Positions 1 through 10,921 of a stretch of DNA of 64,000 nt are shown piece after piece. The position numbers and the translations under genes were made by a program. This DNA is from Albugo candida (taxonomy: Eukaryota; Oomycota; Peronosporomycetes; Albuginales), in NCBI GenBank assembly GCA_040437565.1, contig JBDOQK010000010.1:558001-622000 (forward strand). Reading direction: 5' to 3'. The notes under the pieces are model-generated. The model had not been told where the DNA came from. It was given only the letters and a program-made list of their open reading frames with translations, and searched no databases. Positions within the stretch are counted from its first letter, which is position 1, and each line of letters starts with the position of its first letter.

Positions 1-278
1 GTAGCACTTGTTGGTCCCATGAATCAAATGTCGTTGGTCGTCCGGAAGGAGTTTTTCTTACGCGCTGTTTAGCGTCAACGCATTGGGAAAGCCGTTCGCC
101 GAGTGTTTGTCGTTTGCTCCGGCTCTATTTGGTTGATTTTTTTTTGTTTTTGTTGGGTTATCATGACTTCATTGAGCCCCCAAGGACTTCTCAATTTACC
201 GGATACTAAGTAACCCGCTAATTTAGTAAAAAAAACCTCGAAAAAACAACTTTTTTCAACTCTTTCCTCTCGAAAACA
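1..278. other. No gene seen
   Basis: No convincing coding region. It lies directly before the open frame at 279 and may be its 5' leader. Confidence 0.3.
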
Positions 279-613
279 ATGGTTCAAGTCGACATATCGA
301 GACAACCCAGGGTGCTAGCGTCCACTTGTAGTGACGTGGCAACCCTCATGAGTCATCTTGTTTTGGGTGATTGCATGTTTGTAGATGAGTCATCACCCCT
401 GTGTGATGACGTGGAAAGTACCCCCACCCCCAGTGTGACGGTACAGGGTAATACATGTACTACCGGTGTCGGATGTGGTAGCGGTCGTACATGCGGTACT
501 GTCGTTGCCTCGTCACAGGGTGACCAAAAGGCAACTGCAACTGTGGACGACACTAACAGTCCTACTCTTGCTGACCTTATCAAGTCACAGGAGTCCTTGC
601 GTAAGGACCAGGC
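279..613 (+). CDS. Hypothetical protein N-terminus, cut by gap
   Basis: Open frame of about 111 codons from an ATG at 279 into the gap at 614. The peptide is rich in Thr, Val, Ser and Cys and ends in a short charged stretch (LIKSQESLRKDQ). I do not recognise it. Because the sequence just beyond the gap is the end of a LINE, it could be the start of a LINE first open reading frame, but nothing in the peptide proves that and the gap may join unrelated contigs. There is no signal peptide or membrane segment. Confidence 0.25.
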
Positions 614-713
614 NNNNNNNNNNNNNNNNNNNNNNNNNNNNNNNNNNNNNNNNNNNNNNNNNNNNNNNNNNNNNNNNNNNNNNNNNNNNNNNNNNNNNNN
701 NNNNNNNNNNNNN

Positions 714-1310
714 TCACGGGAGAGATCGGACGCACTGGATTCAGAACGAGTTCGAACTTTTATGGCTACATCACGGCATCTTCGAAAACGTGTATTACCA
801 ATTTTCGAGGATTTACAGTTTCGTCTAGCCTTCCGAATGCTGCCAGTTCGATCTCGTTTCTGGTTCCTGAAGGATTTTCTGCCCGACTCATATTGTGCAC
901 GCAGCCTTCGTCTGGGGCAGTGGAATCCGATCAACATCTCTTTTTAGATTGCGATCACACGGCACAGTTATGGAGGGAGTTACTCCCTAGTTGGAATCAG
1001 TTTTTCTCCTCTCGACCACGTTGGACGCATATTGAATGTGCAATCGTATCAACACTACGGTCGGATTGGAAAGACTATTTCGACATTATCTCCGATTTAT
1101 GGCTTGCATTGCAAGCGGTGACAATGCACTTCGTATGGACAGATCGGAATCGTCTTTTGTTCGATCAGCGATCAGCGATCAGCAACTCCGACAGTTCCAG
1201 CACTTTCCGTCATTTACACCACGTTTAGTGCGCACGTTCGGTACTTTCGAAGACAATGTTACGATCAAGACGAACGCAGTCGCCTTGCAAAGGTGCTGGA
1301 TCAACTCGTA
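714..1310 (+). pseudogene. LINE reverse transcriptase C-terminal fragment
   Basis: Two overlapping frames together read as the end of a non-LTR retrotransposon polyprotein. The first (to about 890) has FRLAFRMLPVRSRFWFL. The second (893-1228) has CTQPSSGAVESDQHLFLDC followed by an HTAQLW segment. This Cys/His spacing with a downstream Trp is the pattern of the zinc-binding region found after LINE reverse transcriptases (zf-RVT). The frame changes near 890, so the copy is broken. The reverse transcriptase core would lie in or before the gap at 614-713. No poly(A) tail is visible downstream. Confidence 0.5.
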
Positions 1311-1737
1311 AAGCAAGGATCATTTGGTGGATTTTTCAGAAGTCGAAGATCATTACTGCGGGTACGGCACAGGCGAGTGGAAAGGCAAGTGCAACTCGGG
1401 TCCTAGTCCTAGTTGGATGGCATTGTTCAGCATAGTGTGGCGCACACCACTTTGCACAGCACGGTACTTTTGGACCATACTACAATACACGGTAGTTTTG
1501 GACCAGTTTTTCACAACTTTTTACAACTTTCAACATTTATCCGTTACACGATGGATACAATCTCGTACTGTAGTGGTGAACGCTACCGCACTGCAGGACT
1601 AGCAACGAGGAACATATTGTCATCTCTCACAGGTATTTCACGAAACGTTTTTTATATGTATATATGTTATTTAAGATAGCCTAGGCAACTAGAGAAGTCA
1701 GTTTAGTCTAATTCTAGTAATATAGACACCTTCAACT
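1311..1737. other. No gene seen; possible LINE 3' region
   Basis: Short frames only, with repeated TTTTGGACCA-like phrases near 1466-1505. It may be the 3' untranslated part of the LINE fragment. Confidence 0.3.
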
Positions 1738-1842
1738 GATATCCCGACAGCTTTTTTTTATTACATTTTTATTTTTCGTATTAAATTACATCATGCCTAC
1801 TTTTATTATTACTCCCACAACTTTTTTGGGACAATAATTAAT
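1738..1842. repeat. Extra tandem copy of the MITE-like left end
   Basis: The phrase TGATATCCCGACA followed by a T-rich run, then CATGCCTACTT and ATTATTACTCCCA, occurs here and again immediately downstream (from about 1849). The left terminus of the neighbouring MITE-like element is therefore present twice in tandem, about 110 bp apart. Confidence 0.55.
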
Positions 1843-2522
1843 GGGTATTGATATCCCGACAACTTCTTTTTAAATAACATTTATTTTTAATTTAGATTAC
1901 GTCATGCCTACTTGAATTATTACTCCCAAACTTCTCTGAAAAATAAGTAAGTTCACATTTATAACTAGTAGAAGTCATTTACGTCTAAGGCTAATCTGGT
2001 AGATACAGATACCTTCAACTGAGCTAAACACTCATCACTAACAGACAATTCATTGCCAGTTTGTTGAGCTACAATGCGTCGTAAAGATCGAAAAGTTATT
2101 ATACACTAACAGTCCAAAATAAAATGTGTTAAGAATAAATTCTGTGAAGGAAAACTATCTAATTTTTTCAAAGCTTGTCATGAATTCAACCTTGTAACCG
2201 GAATTCTGCAAGACCGCTTGTTATGGCCGATTTTCCGCAATTGCTGCACCTGCATTTCCCTGTGTCCGATGCTCAACGCTATAAGTCAAATGCAAATTGA
2301 CATATATATTAGCCTATCACAGCTAAAACGCTCTGTGTATTAGCCAATCAAAAATAATTCTCGATTGAAGCTGTAGGAGCACCAATTTAGGATTTGTATG
2401 GATGTAATTAGTTGGAAATGTAAAAACATTTTTGTGTCTTGCAAAAAGAAAAAGCTGTGAGAGTAATAATTTAACTAGGCATGTTGTGATTCAAAAAAAA
2501 AGTTGTCGGGATATCAATACCC
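1843..2522. mobile_element. MITE-like element with perfect terminal inverted repeats
   Basis: The left end GGGTATTGATATCCCGACAA (1843 onward) is repeated in inverted orientation as TTGTCGGGATATCAATACCC at 2503-2522, with no mismatch over at least 23 bp. Looser inverted similarity continues inward for about 75 bp (CATGCCTA and TTATTACTC blocks on both sides). The interior of about 600 bp has no open frame, as expected of a non-autonomous DNA transposon. No clear target duplication is visible, so the superfamily is not assigned. Confidence 0.6.
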
Positions 2523-2584
2523 TTCAATTCAAAGAAACCTGGTTCACCTATCTGATTGGCTAATCCAGTTCACCAACTATATAG

Positions 2585-2947
2585 AACTATGAATGCATGT
2601 ACAATGGAGTTATTACATCCTCTCGAATTTGTTCTCGTTGTCGCTTCTTGAAATCGGCGGTGAGAACATTCCAATGAGAGACATGACGAATATCTTGCTC
2701 CCGCTCTCATGTAGCTTCGTGCTCGAATGTTACATGCCACTTCAAAAGCCATTCAGGTTTACGATTAAATTGACGCTTCTGAAGAAGCTGTTCTATGATG
2801 TGCATCGTTTCGCCACTGTCCTCGTCAAAAATAAGTCGGGATGATTTCGGATTCAGATGAGTTTGAAATCGCGGTAGATTGTCCGCCTAGTGACTCAACA
2901 CGTCAATATTGAACGTGGAATTCAATCGACTCATACTCCGCGGAAGC
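2585..2947 (-). pseudogene. Ty3/gypsy integrase C-terminus with chromodomain
   Basis: Minus-strand reading gives LPRSMSRLNSTFNIDVLSH, a GPY/F-type integrase tail, followed by a chromodomain: MHIIEQLLQKRQFNRKPEWL, LKWHVTFEHEAT, then a stop where the family has Trp of the TWE motif, then EREQDI. Two stops interrupt it: TAG at 2887-2889 and TGA at 2707-2709. Chromodomains of this sort end the integrase of Ty3/gypsy chromoviruses and are thought to guide insertion to heterochromatin. The gap at 2948 cuts it at the 5' side, where an unrelated LINE fragment follows. Confidence 0.7.
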
Positions 2948-3047
2948 NNNNNNNNNNNNNNNNNNNNNNNNNNNNNNNNNNNNNNNNNNNNNNNNNNNNN
3001 NNNNNNNNNNNNNNNNNNNNNNNNNNNNNNNNNNNNNNNNNNNNNNN

Positions 3048-3310
3048 AATTGACTCGATCATAAGCTTTCTCAAAGTCGAGAAAAGTCGCATAGCTTCCT
3101 CCCCACGATGAGTGACCAAGTCTTGAATGTCGGTCAGATGTCGAATATGGTGATGCATCGACCTTCCTCGCACGAATGCTTTTTGATCTTGATGGATCAA
3201 TTTTGGCAAAAAAAGTTGCAATCGATACGCCAACACTTTTAAGAGTACTTTCACATCGACGCAAAGCAGTGCGATCGGTCGATAGTTGCCAGGATCGCCT
3301 CGTGGTCCTT
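3048..3310 (-). pseudogene. LINE reverse transcriptase fragment
   Basis: Minus-strand reading gives GDPGNYRPIALLCVDVKVLL, then LIHQDQKAFVRGRSMHHHIR and FLDFEKAYDRVN. These are the fingers and first catalytic-Asp motifs of non-LTR retrotransposon reverse transcriptases. The frame shifts once just before FLDFEKAYD. The fragment ends at the gap at 2948; the sequence beyond belongs to a gypsy element, so the gap joins two different elements or a nested insertion. Confidence 0.75.
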
Positions 3311-3325
3311 TCTTGTTTAAAAGTG

Positions 3326-3363
3326 TCGGGATATCAAAAAAGGTTATCGGGATATCAATACCC
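3326..3363. repeat. Two tandem MITE right termini
   Basis: TCGGGATATC occurs twice, 21 bp apart, and the second runs into AATACCC. This mirrors the doubled left end at 1738/1843, so an outer element may span 1738-3363 and enclose the LINE and gypsy fragments. Confidence 0.45.
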
Positions 3364-3783
3364 TAATTAAACATCTCACTTTCCATTTTTTCTCAATTAA
3401 AGCTCCGCCAGCAAATATCTTCCTTTGCTTCCTCCTGAGGCGTTACAATGGCCCACATGGCGTATCAACACCCCTCTTGCTCTCTTATCGCCGTTTGCAT
3501 TTCCNNNNNNNNNNNNNNNNNNNNNNNNNNNNNNNNNNNNNNNNNNNNNNNNNNNNNNNNNNNNNNNNNNNNNNNNNNNNNNNNNNNNNNNNNNNNNNNN
3601 NNNNTCGGGATATCAAAAAAGGTTATCGGGATATCAATACCCTAATTAAACATCTCACTTTCCATTTTTTCTCAATTAAAGCTCCGCCAGCAAATATCTT
3701 CCTTTGCTTCCTCCTGAGGCGTTACAATGGCCCACATGGCGTATCAACACCCCTCTTGCTCTCTTATCGCCGTTTGCATTTCC
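3326..3783. other. Unmerged contig overlap around gap 3505-3604
   Basis: The 179 bp at 3326-3504 recur unchanged at 3605-3783, directly after the 100 N. This is how two overlapping contigs look when a scaffolder fails to merge them. Confidence 0.85.
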
Positions 3784-4366
3784 ACTGCACATGAATGTGT
3801 ATCCTTTGCACGGCTATATAAAGCGGCTTTCTTCAATGATAATGTTTCAGCTTGGAATAGACATCTTTCAGCTGCATTAATGTATCTCGTTTCATCTTTG
3901 AGCTGAGCACACAAGAAATCATGAAAAGAAAACTGTAATCATAAGCGCTGTGTGGACCGCTTGGACATGTCAAAAATCGATGTTAAGCACCCCTTCCTGG
4001 ATAATTACGGCATTAAGGAGTCATAACAGACGCGCCTAAGATTTTTTAAACTTTGTTTTGCCCTTAGCATCTGCCTAGATCTACAATATTCACTTCTCCT
4101 AACAGGCCGACAATTCATTTGATGAGAATGCAATAATTAGCGTGTTAACATTGCCTGGTAAAAAGTGCACAGTGCGCTCTCTCAGTCAGCAATTTTTTTT
4201 TACCGCAAGGTGGCAGGAGGCACAGATATAGTGATTGAGGCGAAGAAACTGTAGCATCAATTCAATTTAAATGCTTCCTGTCCCTACTTTGCACGTATCC
4301 AGTACATGACATCATTTCCTCAATTCTTTTCCTGATTTGTAATTATTCGGTAAAAAAAGATTATTT

Positions 4367-5215
4367 GGTGAATGATGCTTGCTAACATCCTTATTGATGA
4401 GATATAGAACAACGCTGTGCAAAAACAGACAAAAAACTAGTCTAGAGAGGCATCGCTGTGCTTGGTATCCCTCAATTAGAAGCACGCTCTATTAAATGCA
4501 GTGGCTCTTCAAAAACAACATCAAGACCAAAGCGATCACTTTATTCGGAAGGAGTTGGGCACACTTGCTCCGTGTCTTTTAACTTCTTTATTAATCAAAT
4601 GCTTACAGGTAGCTACATGACTCATGATCTTACTACCGAAGTCGTTGGGATTTGTTATGACATAAGGAATAGTCTTAAACACATCCGCAGCAGCAGACCG
4701 CGTTGAACATCGACTGACATCAAAGTTCGTGTACACGGACACNNNNNNNNNNNNNNNNNNNNNNNNNNNNNNNNNNNNNNNNNNNNNNNNNNNNNNNNNN
4801 NNNNNNNNNNNNNNNNNNNNNNNNNNNNNNNNNNNNNNNNNNGGTGAATGATGCTTGCTAACATCCTTATTGATGAGATATAGAACAACGCTGTGCAAAA
4901 ACAGACAATGAACTAGTCTAGAGAGAGGCATCGCTGTGCTTGGTATCCCTCAATTAGAAGCACGCTTTATTAAATGCAGTGGCCCTTCAAAAACAACATC
5001 AAGACCATCGGAAGGAGTTGGGCACACTTGATCCATGTCTTTTAACTTCTTTATTAATTAAATGCTTACAGGTAGCTACATGACTCATGATCTTACTACC
5101 GAAGTCGTTGGGATTTGTTATGACATAAGGAATAGTCACAAACACATCCGCAGCAGCAGACCGCGTTGAACATCGACTGACATCAAAGTTCGTGTACACG
5201 GACACTGAAGAAGAT
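4367..5215. other. Near-identical flanks around gap 4743-4842
   Basis: About 375 bp before the gap recur after it with several substitutions and a 16-bp deletion in the right copy. The copies are too different for a pure overlap error and may be two haplotypes or close paralogs placed end to end. Confidence 0.7.
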
Positions 5216-8200
5216 TCATTTGTTATTAACTTGGTGCGGGCCGTCTTTTCTACCTATTGGCAAATATAAGCGGTCCGAGGGCCGTCTCTACGTCGAGCTC
5301 GTCTATCATCAAATCGAAGATATTCCTTGTAGACATGTAGTGATCGTCAGTATTTCTCTCGCAGTTGTGTTTTTTTCTTCTTATGACGATAGATAAAAGC
5401 GGGCACACAGCAGGGTGTCCATGTTATCAACCCACCGCAAATCATAGAGCGCTAGCTCAATATTATAATCAAGTCTATGTGCCACCCGATTGGAATGAAC
5501 GCAAGAGCTCCTACTGGATAGAGTATAGGAGTCTACAGTTGATTGGTATGAATGCAACTTTAACTATAGCGCGATATATATTGATTTGAATACAGTCCGT
5601 ATTGCTGCTTTGTACACTTCATGGACTCGGAATAAGGAACAGTATCGGTGGTCAATTTGACTGTAATAAGAAGTATGAAACATAAAAAGGATGTCAAAGC
5701 TATAATGGGATCAATCTGATGAGCTTTACGGTGACCCTATCACGAAATATAGTGATGGGGACGAAATGCGAAGCTTGTTCGAGTTGGAAGTCGTTGTGCC
5801 CAATCATCAGTGGATAGCAACTCTATCGACTAGTCATTCTAGAGGATCTTTAACTGCACCTGAATCTGCTGTGGTGAGCAAGGAATGTGGACAAGGAGCT
5901 TCATCTGGATCGATCACTGTGATATCGAAGCGGTTGCGGGGCGATCCGATTTTGCCAGTGAGGTTGCTGAAATATTGGGGCTTGCGATGTGAAGGTTTTG
6001 GCTTCTAGGCTTGAATGTCTCGCTATTGAGACCCTATGTCGCTCAAATTGGTAGCATCCGAAGCGTTCAAGCTATATCTGAACTGGTATTGTGGCGTGGA
6101 ACAATTTTATGTGGACGTTCCTACATTCCCTAGCAGGTCCCGACGTACAAACTTCGCGTCATGTCTGATCTACTGCATCGGTAGGCAAATCGAATTCTTC
6201 TTCAGCATTGTATTTATTGAATTTTGGAGGCCTTTTGAATTAAATTTAGTTCATCTACAGCTTCGATATGTCTAAGGTGAACTTCATCGAGATAAAAAAG
6301 TCAGCCACATCGACACAATTATAATGAGTACTGGATTCTTGCATGCAGGAGAGCCTTGCTAACATACATATGTGAGAAAGGATCCCCCGAGTAGGTTATG
6401 CACTAGTTAGTTAAGGGTACAGTGGAGATCACTAGACAACATTGTGTCGCATAGAAACTCAAGCCAGAGTAGCGTTGTTGTGCCACTAATGAGGGCAATT
6501 GTGAGCTGACATCATCTTGGTTCGGGATTATGAAGCTTAGATGGTGATTGAATTATATCGGTAAATGATGTTCACTGCTTTGATGAAAATTGATGTCGAC
6601 TTTGGACATAATCGCATGAAACCGACTGTTTATAGCGATATTTCACACGGGATCGGCCACGACTTCGAGTGCGTTGGTATTCAATATATGACTTGCTGAT
6701 TCATATCCACATTCTATTGAGTATGTCAGTCTCACAATGATACAAACGTATCACCTACACACCCTTCACGTCTAATCATTTTGAATAATACGCGCTCTTC
6801 CCGTATTACCGCGACTACTGGAACGGGTATTAGCCAGAGCTTCTTCTTTAGGTACTGTACCAGATTCTGACAATATTGATATTAATTTTTATGCAGCTAC
6901 AGCGGGTCTATCGAGAAATTCCAAGATCTTACTGGATTCATCAAGATGGCCTTAGCGCGCACGCGAAGTGTTGGACAAGTATTGCATAAGTTTATAATTT
7001 CTCCCACAAAGTAGAATGAGAATGGATTTCTTGGTTGCATGTGCGATATAGCAACTTTATCATGCTGTGTACTAATCCGCTTGTGCAGCCTGCAAAACAA
7101 CATCTTGTAATCGAGTTGGTCCATCCTCTTAGATTTTGATTGTAGAAATCACATGTTAGCTTCTTCGTTCTGATACGATTATCAAACAGGGGAACGAAGA
7201 CGGCCGGAAGCAAATCGAGTGTACAAAAATTGTACCTCCAGATGCTGATGAAAGGTACGAAGAACAAAGATTGTCGTTACAACAGACGGATAGAATCTGA
7301 CGAAGAAAGAATCCAATTTTCCCGCAAATGGCTCTGTCGAGATCATACGACCATTATACAATTCTCAATAAGCATAAATATATACAACTGCGAAATGAAG
7401 AAAACGGCCTATGCATCGGCACAAGGATGAAGAAGCGATTATTTCCATGCCTTGGGACGATAACTTGAATATGATTGCAAGAGGTAGAAATGGGCAAGAT
7501 TATACGAACTTGCAATACTAGCTATGAGAAAGGAACTGAAGTTATATATACTTAACTTCGACCTGGCATGATCTTTCGCTCAGTAATACTGAAAAATTGG
7601 AGACAGGCTTAAAGGGCTGTGATCATATGAAATTAACCATACTTACCTGTACACCCAAACCGTCAAGAAGATATGCGCCTGCAAATAGCCGCATTAGATT
7701 TACTTGACATGAACCTCATCGGGTACCCTCTCCTCGGCGATGCCGTGTATGAAATTGCAAACGTGTAAGTATCATCACCCTACAAGACGTTTCATGCTTA
7801 GAAACTTTGGTTGAAGAGTGCTGTATGGAAGCGGATATCTCAAATACCGATCCATTCTAACCCAGAAATTGTATTACGACCATTTCTTGGTCTAAATGTT
7901 CAGATGAAATTTGAATGTTATGGTGCAGTGTTGTACATGGAATGCTGGACATCAAATAATTCAGAATTATAGTGTTGAATTTTGACATTTTGCATTGATC
8001 AAGCAGTCAGTATAAATAATACTAGTACAATCTGGCGGCATTTATAAGTGATGAGGAACGAAGCACATCACCTTGCATAGCGAGAGATTGAGGTCATTTC
8101 AATGTTCTACACTAAATGATGGTAATACAGAGTAAAATCGTTCTAACAGAAAAAGTTCATGATCGTAGACAGACACAATATAGACTCAACCCCACTCCTC

Positions 8201-8365
8201 ATCTACAAAATGCTCATAGTAATTTGTTAGGATTACTAACCCTCATCGCTGCCCATGCACTTTCTTTTGGCGATATGATCTCATCCGAAAAGGCACCATA
8301 TCAATCCGCTACAACAATGGGCCGACATTTCATATGGCAACATCGTGAATATTAGGGCACCCCTA

Positions 8366-8935
8366 CGACCCATCGTATCACAGGCCTGGATAACTTCTTT
8401 GATAATATTGTCTCGCGTAGGATTGCAATAATGCAGGAAGAATACTTATATGTCAGTGCAATGATAGATTTTATGCGGAAAACACTTCACTCACTGTAAA
8501 TATCCCGTAAAACAAGTTTCGCTGTCATGATCACAAGATATTGGGTTAGCCCTGTCGCGGGGTCGTATTCCTGCATCACAAGCATTTATTGCAAAGTAAG
8601 NNNNNNNNNNNNNNNNNNNNNNNNNNNNNNNNNNNNNNNNNNNNNNNNNNNNNNNNNNNNNNNNNNNNNNNNNNNNNNNNNNNNNNNNNNNNNNNNNNNN
8701 CGACCCATCGTATCACAGGCCTGGATAACTTCTTTGATAATATTGTCTCGCGTAGGATTGCAATAATGCAGGAAGAATACTTATATGTCAGTGCAATGAT
8801 AGATTTTATGCGGAAAACACTTCACTCACTGTAAATATCCCGTAAAACAAGTTTCGCTGTCATGATCACAAGATATTGGGTTAGCCCTGTCGCGGGGTCG
8901 TATTCCTGCATCACAAGCATTTATTGCAAAGTAAG
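8366..8935. other. Unmerged contig overlap around gap 8601-8700
   Basis: The 235 bp at 8366-8600 recur at 8701-8935 without visible difference. Confidence 0.85.
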
Positions 8936-9108
8936 GAAGCCATAGCAGGAGCACACACAAAGCTCGAATCAGTAGTTAAACCTCGTCGCATCAGCCTTCC
9001 ATGTATGCGTGCTGAGCCACTTCAATTCTACACGGGTAGTGAAATACATCCTCTGATATGGTCTTACAATGCTTGAGCAGAATTTAACCCGACTATACAC
9101 TTAAACTA

Positions 9109-9730
9109 CGGTGCAACTCTCCTAGAGCCAACAGTTTTTTGACCAAGTTCAAAGTCTATCAGACACCTCGATTGGAAAGCTTTGTCAATTTCTCTTGCAC
9201 CAAACGATAGGTTTAAAGTGCGGAACATTCTGTTGCAAGAAGATTATGCATACGTTTTTTTTTCATGGTTCTGATACGCCTCAAAGTTTGACATTTTTGC
9301 ATGTTTTCCTAAGATCGTCAGGATGGGAAACACCCCGTGTGAAACTTCGTACGCTATGCAATTTTTCTTTCGTGGATGGAATGAAAGAAAATAAGTCAGA
9401 CAAGGTAATCAAACAAAAGAGGAATGTCTATGTACAGTTTTTGGCCTAGGATGAGAGAAATAGGGCATGGGAGGTATACAAAAAAACGACGAATGGCGTT
9501 GTATATATGGCAGAGTCATAAGGAAATCAAAAAAAGCTCCAACACCTGGTAACACATCGAAATGCCTACAGAAAGCAATCCTTGACACGTAGACGTCGGT
9601 GCGATTTGATTTATCTTCCGTCTGTCCCGCTCAACCTTCTCCGCCCTAACGCCATCCTTGCCTTTGCTATACATTTCGATGCATCACCCGGATGTTCGAG
9701 CGTGCTTCCGAATCTCCTTCATGCTCACTC
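9109..9730 (-). mobile_element. Tc1/mariner-type transposon, 3' end, cut by gap
   Basis: This is a second copy of the end of the element at 10922-13984. It starts after a TA with CGGTGCAACTCTCCTAGAG, matches 10922-11540 with scattered substitutions, and reaches the transposase C-terminal coding region on the minus strand before the gap at 9731. It sits exactly where repeat R copy 1 stops, so it probably inserted into R. Confidence 0.65.
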
Positions 9731-9830
9731 NNNNNNNNNNNNNNNNNNNNNNNNNNNNNNNNNNNNNNNNNNNNNNNNNNNNNNNNNNNNNNNNNNNNNN
9801 NNNNNNNNNNNNNNNNNNNNNNNNNNNNNN

Positions 9831-10627
9831 CCTGACTTTTCTGTTCAAATCCATCGCATTCTCATTACAGATATGATGCTCTTCATTAAGCCCATACGTC
9901 TTTTGATGCACTTCCAACAATTCGCGATGCCTTGGAAATATTGAGTCCATGATTTCGCAGTCACTCGGATCCCAACTGCATAGGTTAAAACATGACTTCC
10001 TTCGGCAGTTAATTACTATATCGGATGATTCGTAATTGCTGGGAAAGACGACCAACTCGGCTGAGTTTCTCCTTGCTTTATGGAATAGTATGTAGCTTCG
10101 AATAGCGAGCCATTTACTGTGCATATCTAAGCATTCTCGGCATACAGCATCACTTCCTGGGCCAGGGATGATCATGCATCGAATTGATGAGTCGCCTTCC
10201 CGTTTCTGATTGTGCGTGTCCGCATCTGTTTCTGGTACTGGTTCCAAAATCACGACTGGAGTTTTGATAGGAGCTGCTTTTTTTAGTTCTATATAAAAAG
10301 AGACTGGAATGCTATCTCGTTTTATAAGCATCACTGTCGTGAGTTTATGTTTTCTATCTGCGTCAATCTCCAATGGTCTCAGGAATGCACTATAAGTAGC
10401 GTTGGCTTTATCAACGAGAAAAGAGCCGTCTCAGTATTTTCGTAACGCGTCGGATGTTTACTAAGCTGAGTAATTGCCGTTTTGGGCTCAATCATATCGT
10501 CATTCGTAGCCTGAACAATATTCAAAGTGCAACGGATTTCAGCGTGACAATGGGACAAAAACGAACTCGAAATGTCTACATGAGCCTCATCCCAACGAGT
10601 TAACCAGGCATTCGTGACACGCTGCAT
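9831..10627 (-). CDS. Unrecognised protein, one frameshift, C-terminus in gap
   Basis: An ATG at 10627 opens a frame (MQRVTNAWLTRWDEAHVD) that closes at 10379. A second frame is open across the same point and continues LVDKANATYSAFLRPLEI down to the gap at 9831. The two join if the A run at 10419-10422 is one base short, giving about 265 residues before the gap. The product is mixed polar with scattered Cys and has no signal peptide, membrane span or motif I know. It is flanked by two transposon ends. A further minus-strand frame at 10639-10827 could be an upstream exon, but I see no clear splice sites. It may be a real gene or a relic. Confidence 0.35.
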
Positions 10628-10921
10628 GATCTACATTTTTAAAAAAATGGAAGTGGGAATAGACGGATTTCGCTGGTACGTAGGTAGGTAATGTGATTAT
10701 ATGCATGGTTATCAAACCAGTGAGTAATAATGCGCGCAAACTGAAAATTCGCATCCTTAAATTCTGAGGATGTGTTTGCGGGCAATACTAGAGTGAAGTA
10801 GACAGACCAGAATTTTCCATTGACCAATCATAAACTCCAGCATTTGCTTTTGGTACGGAAATGCTACCGTAAGATATCATCAGCCCTACACTCCCACTAT
10901 TGAGATTGAGGTGAATTCGTA

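Larger units (their letters stand above)
3700..9106. repeat. Diverged long repeat R, copy 1
   Basis: This stretch has no convincing gene but aligns by eye, in the same order and orientation, with 29175-29504, 32162-32758 and 36371-38430. Matching landmarks include the TATCGCCGTTT block near 3767, the TGATGAGAATG block near 4120, GTATTGCTGCT near 5600 with CACTTCATGGACT following, and GAGCCACTTCAA near 9014. Divergence is moderate with many indels. It could be an old segmental duplication or a decayed element. It includes two overlap gaps (4743 and 8601). Confidence 0.55.
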
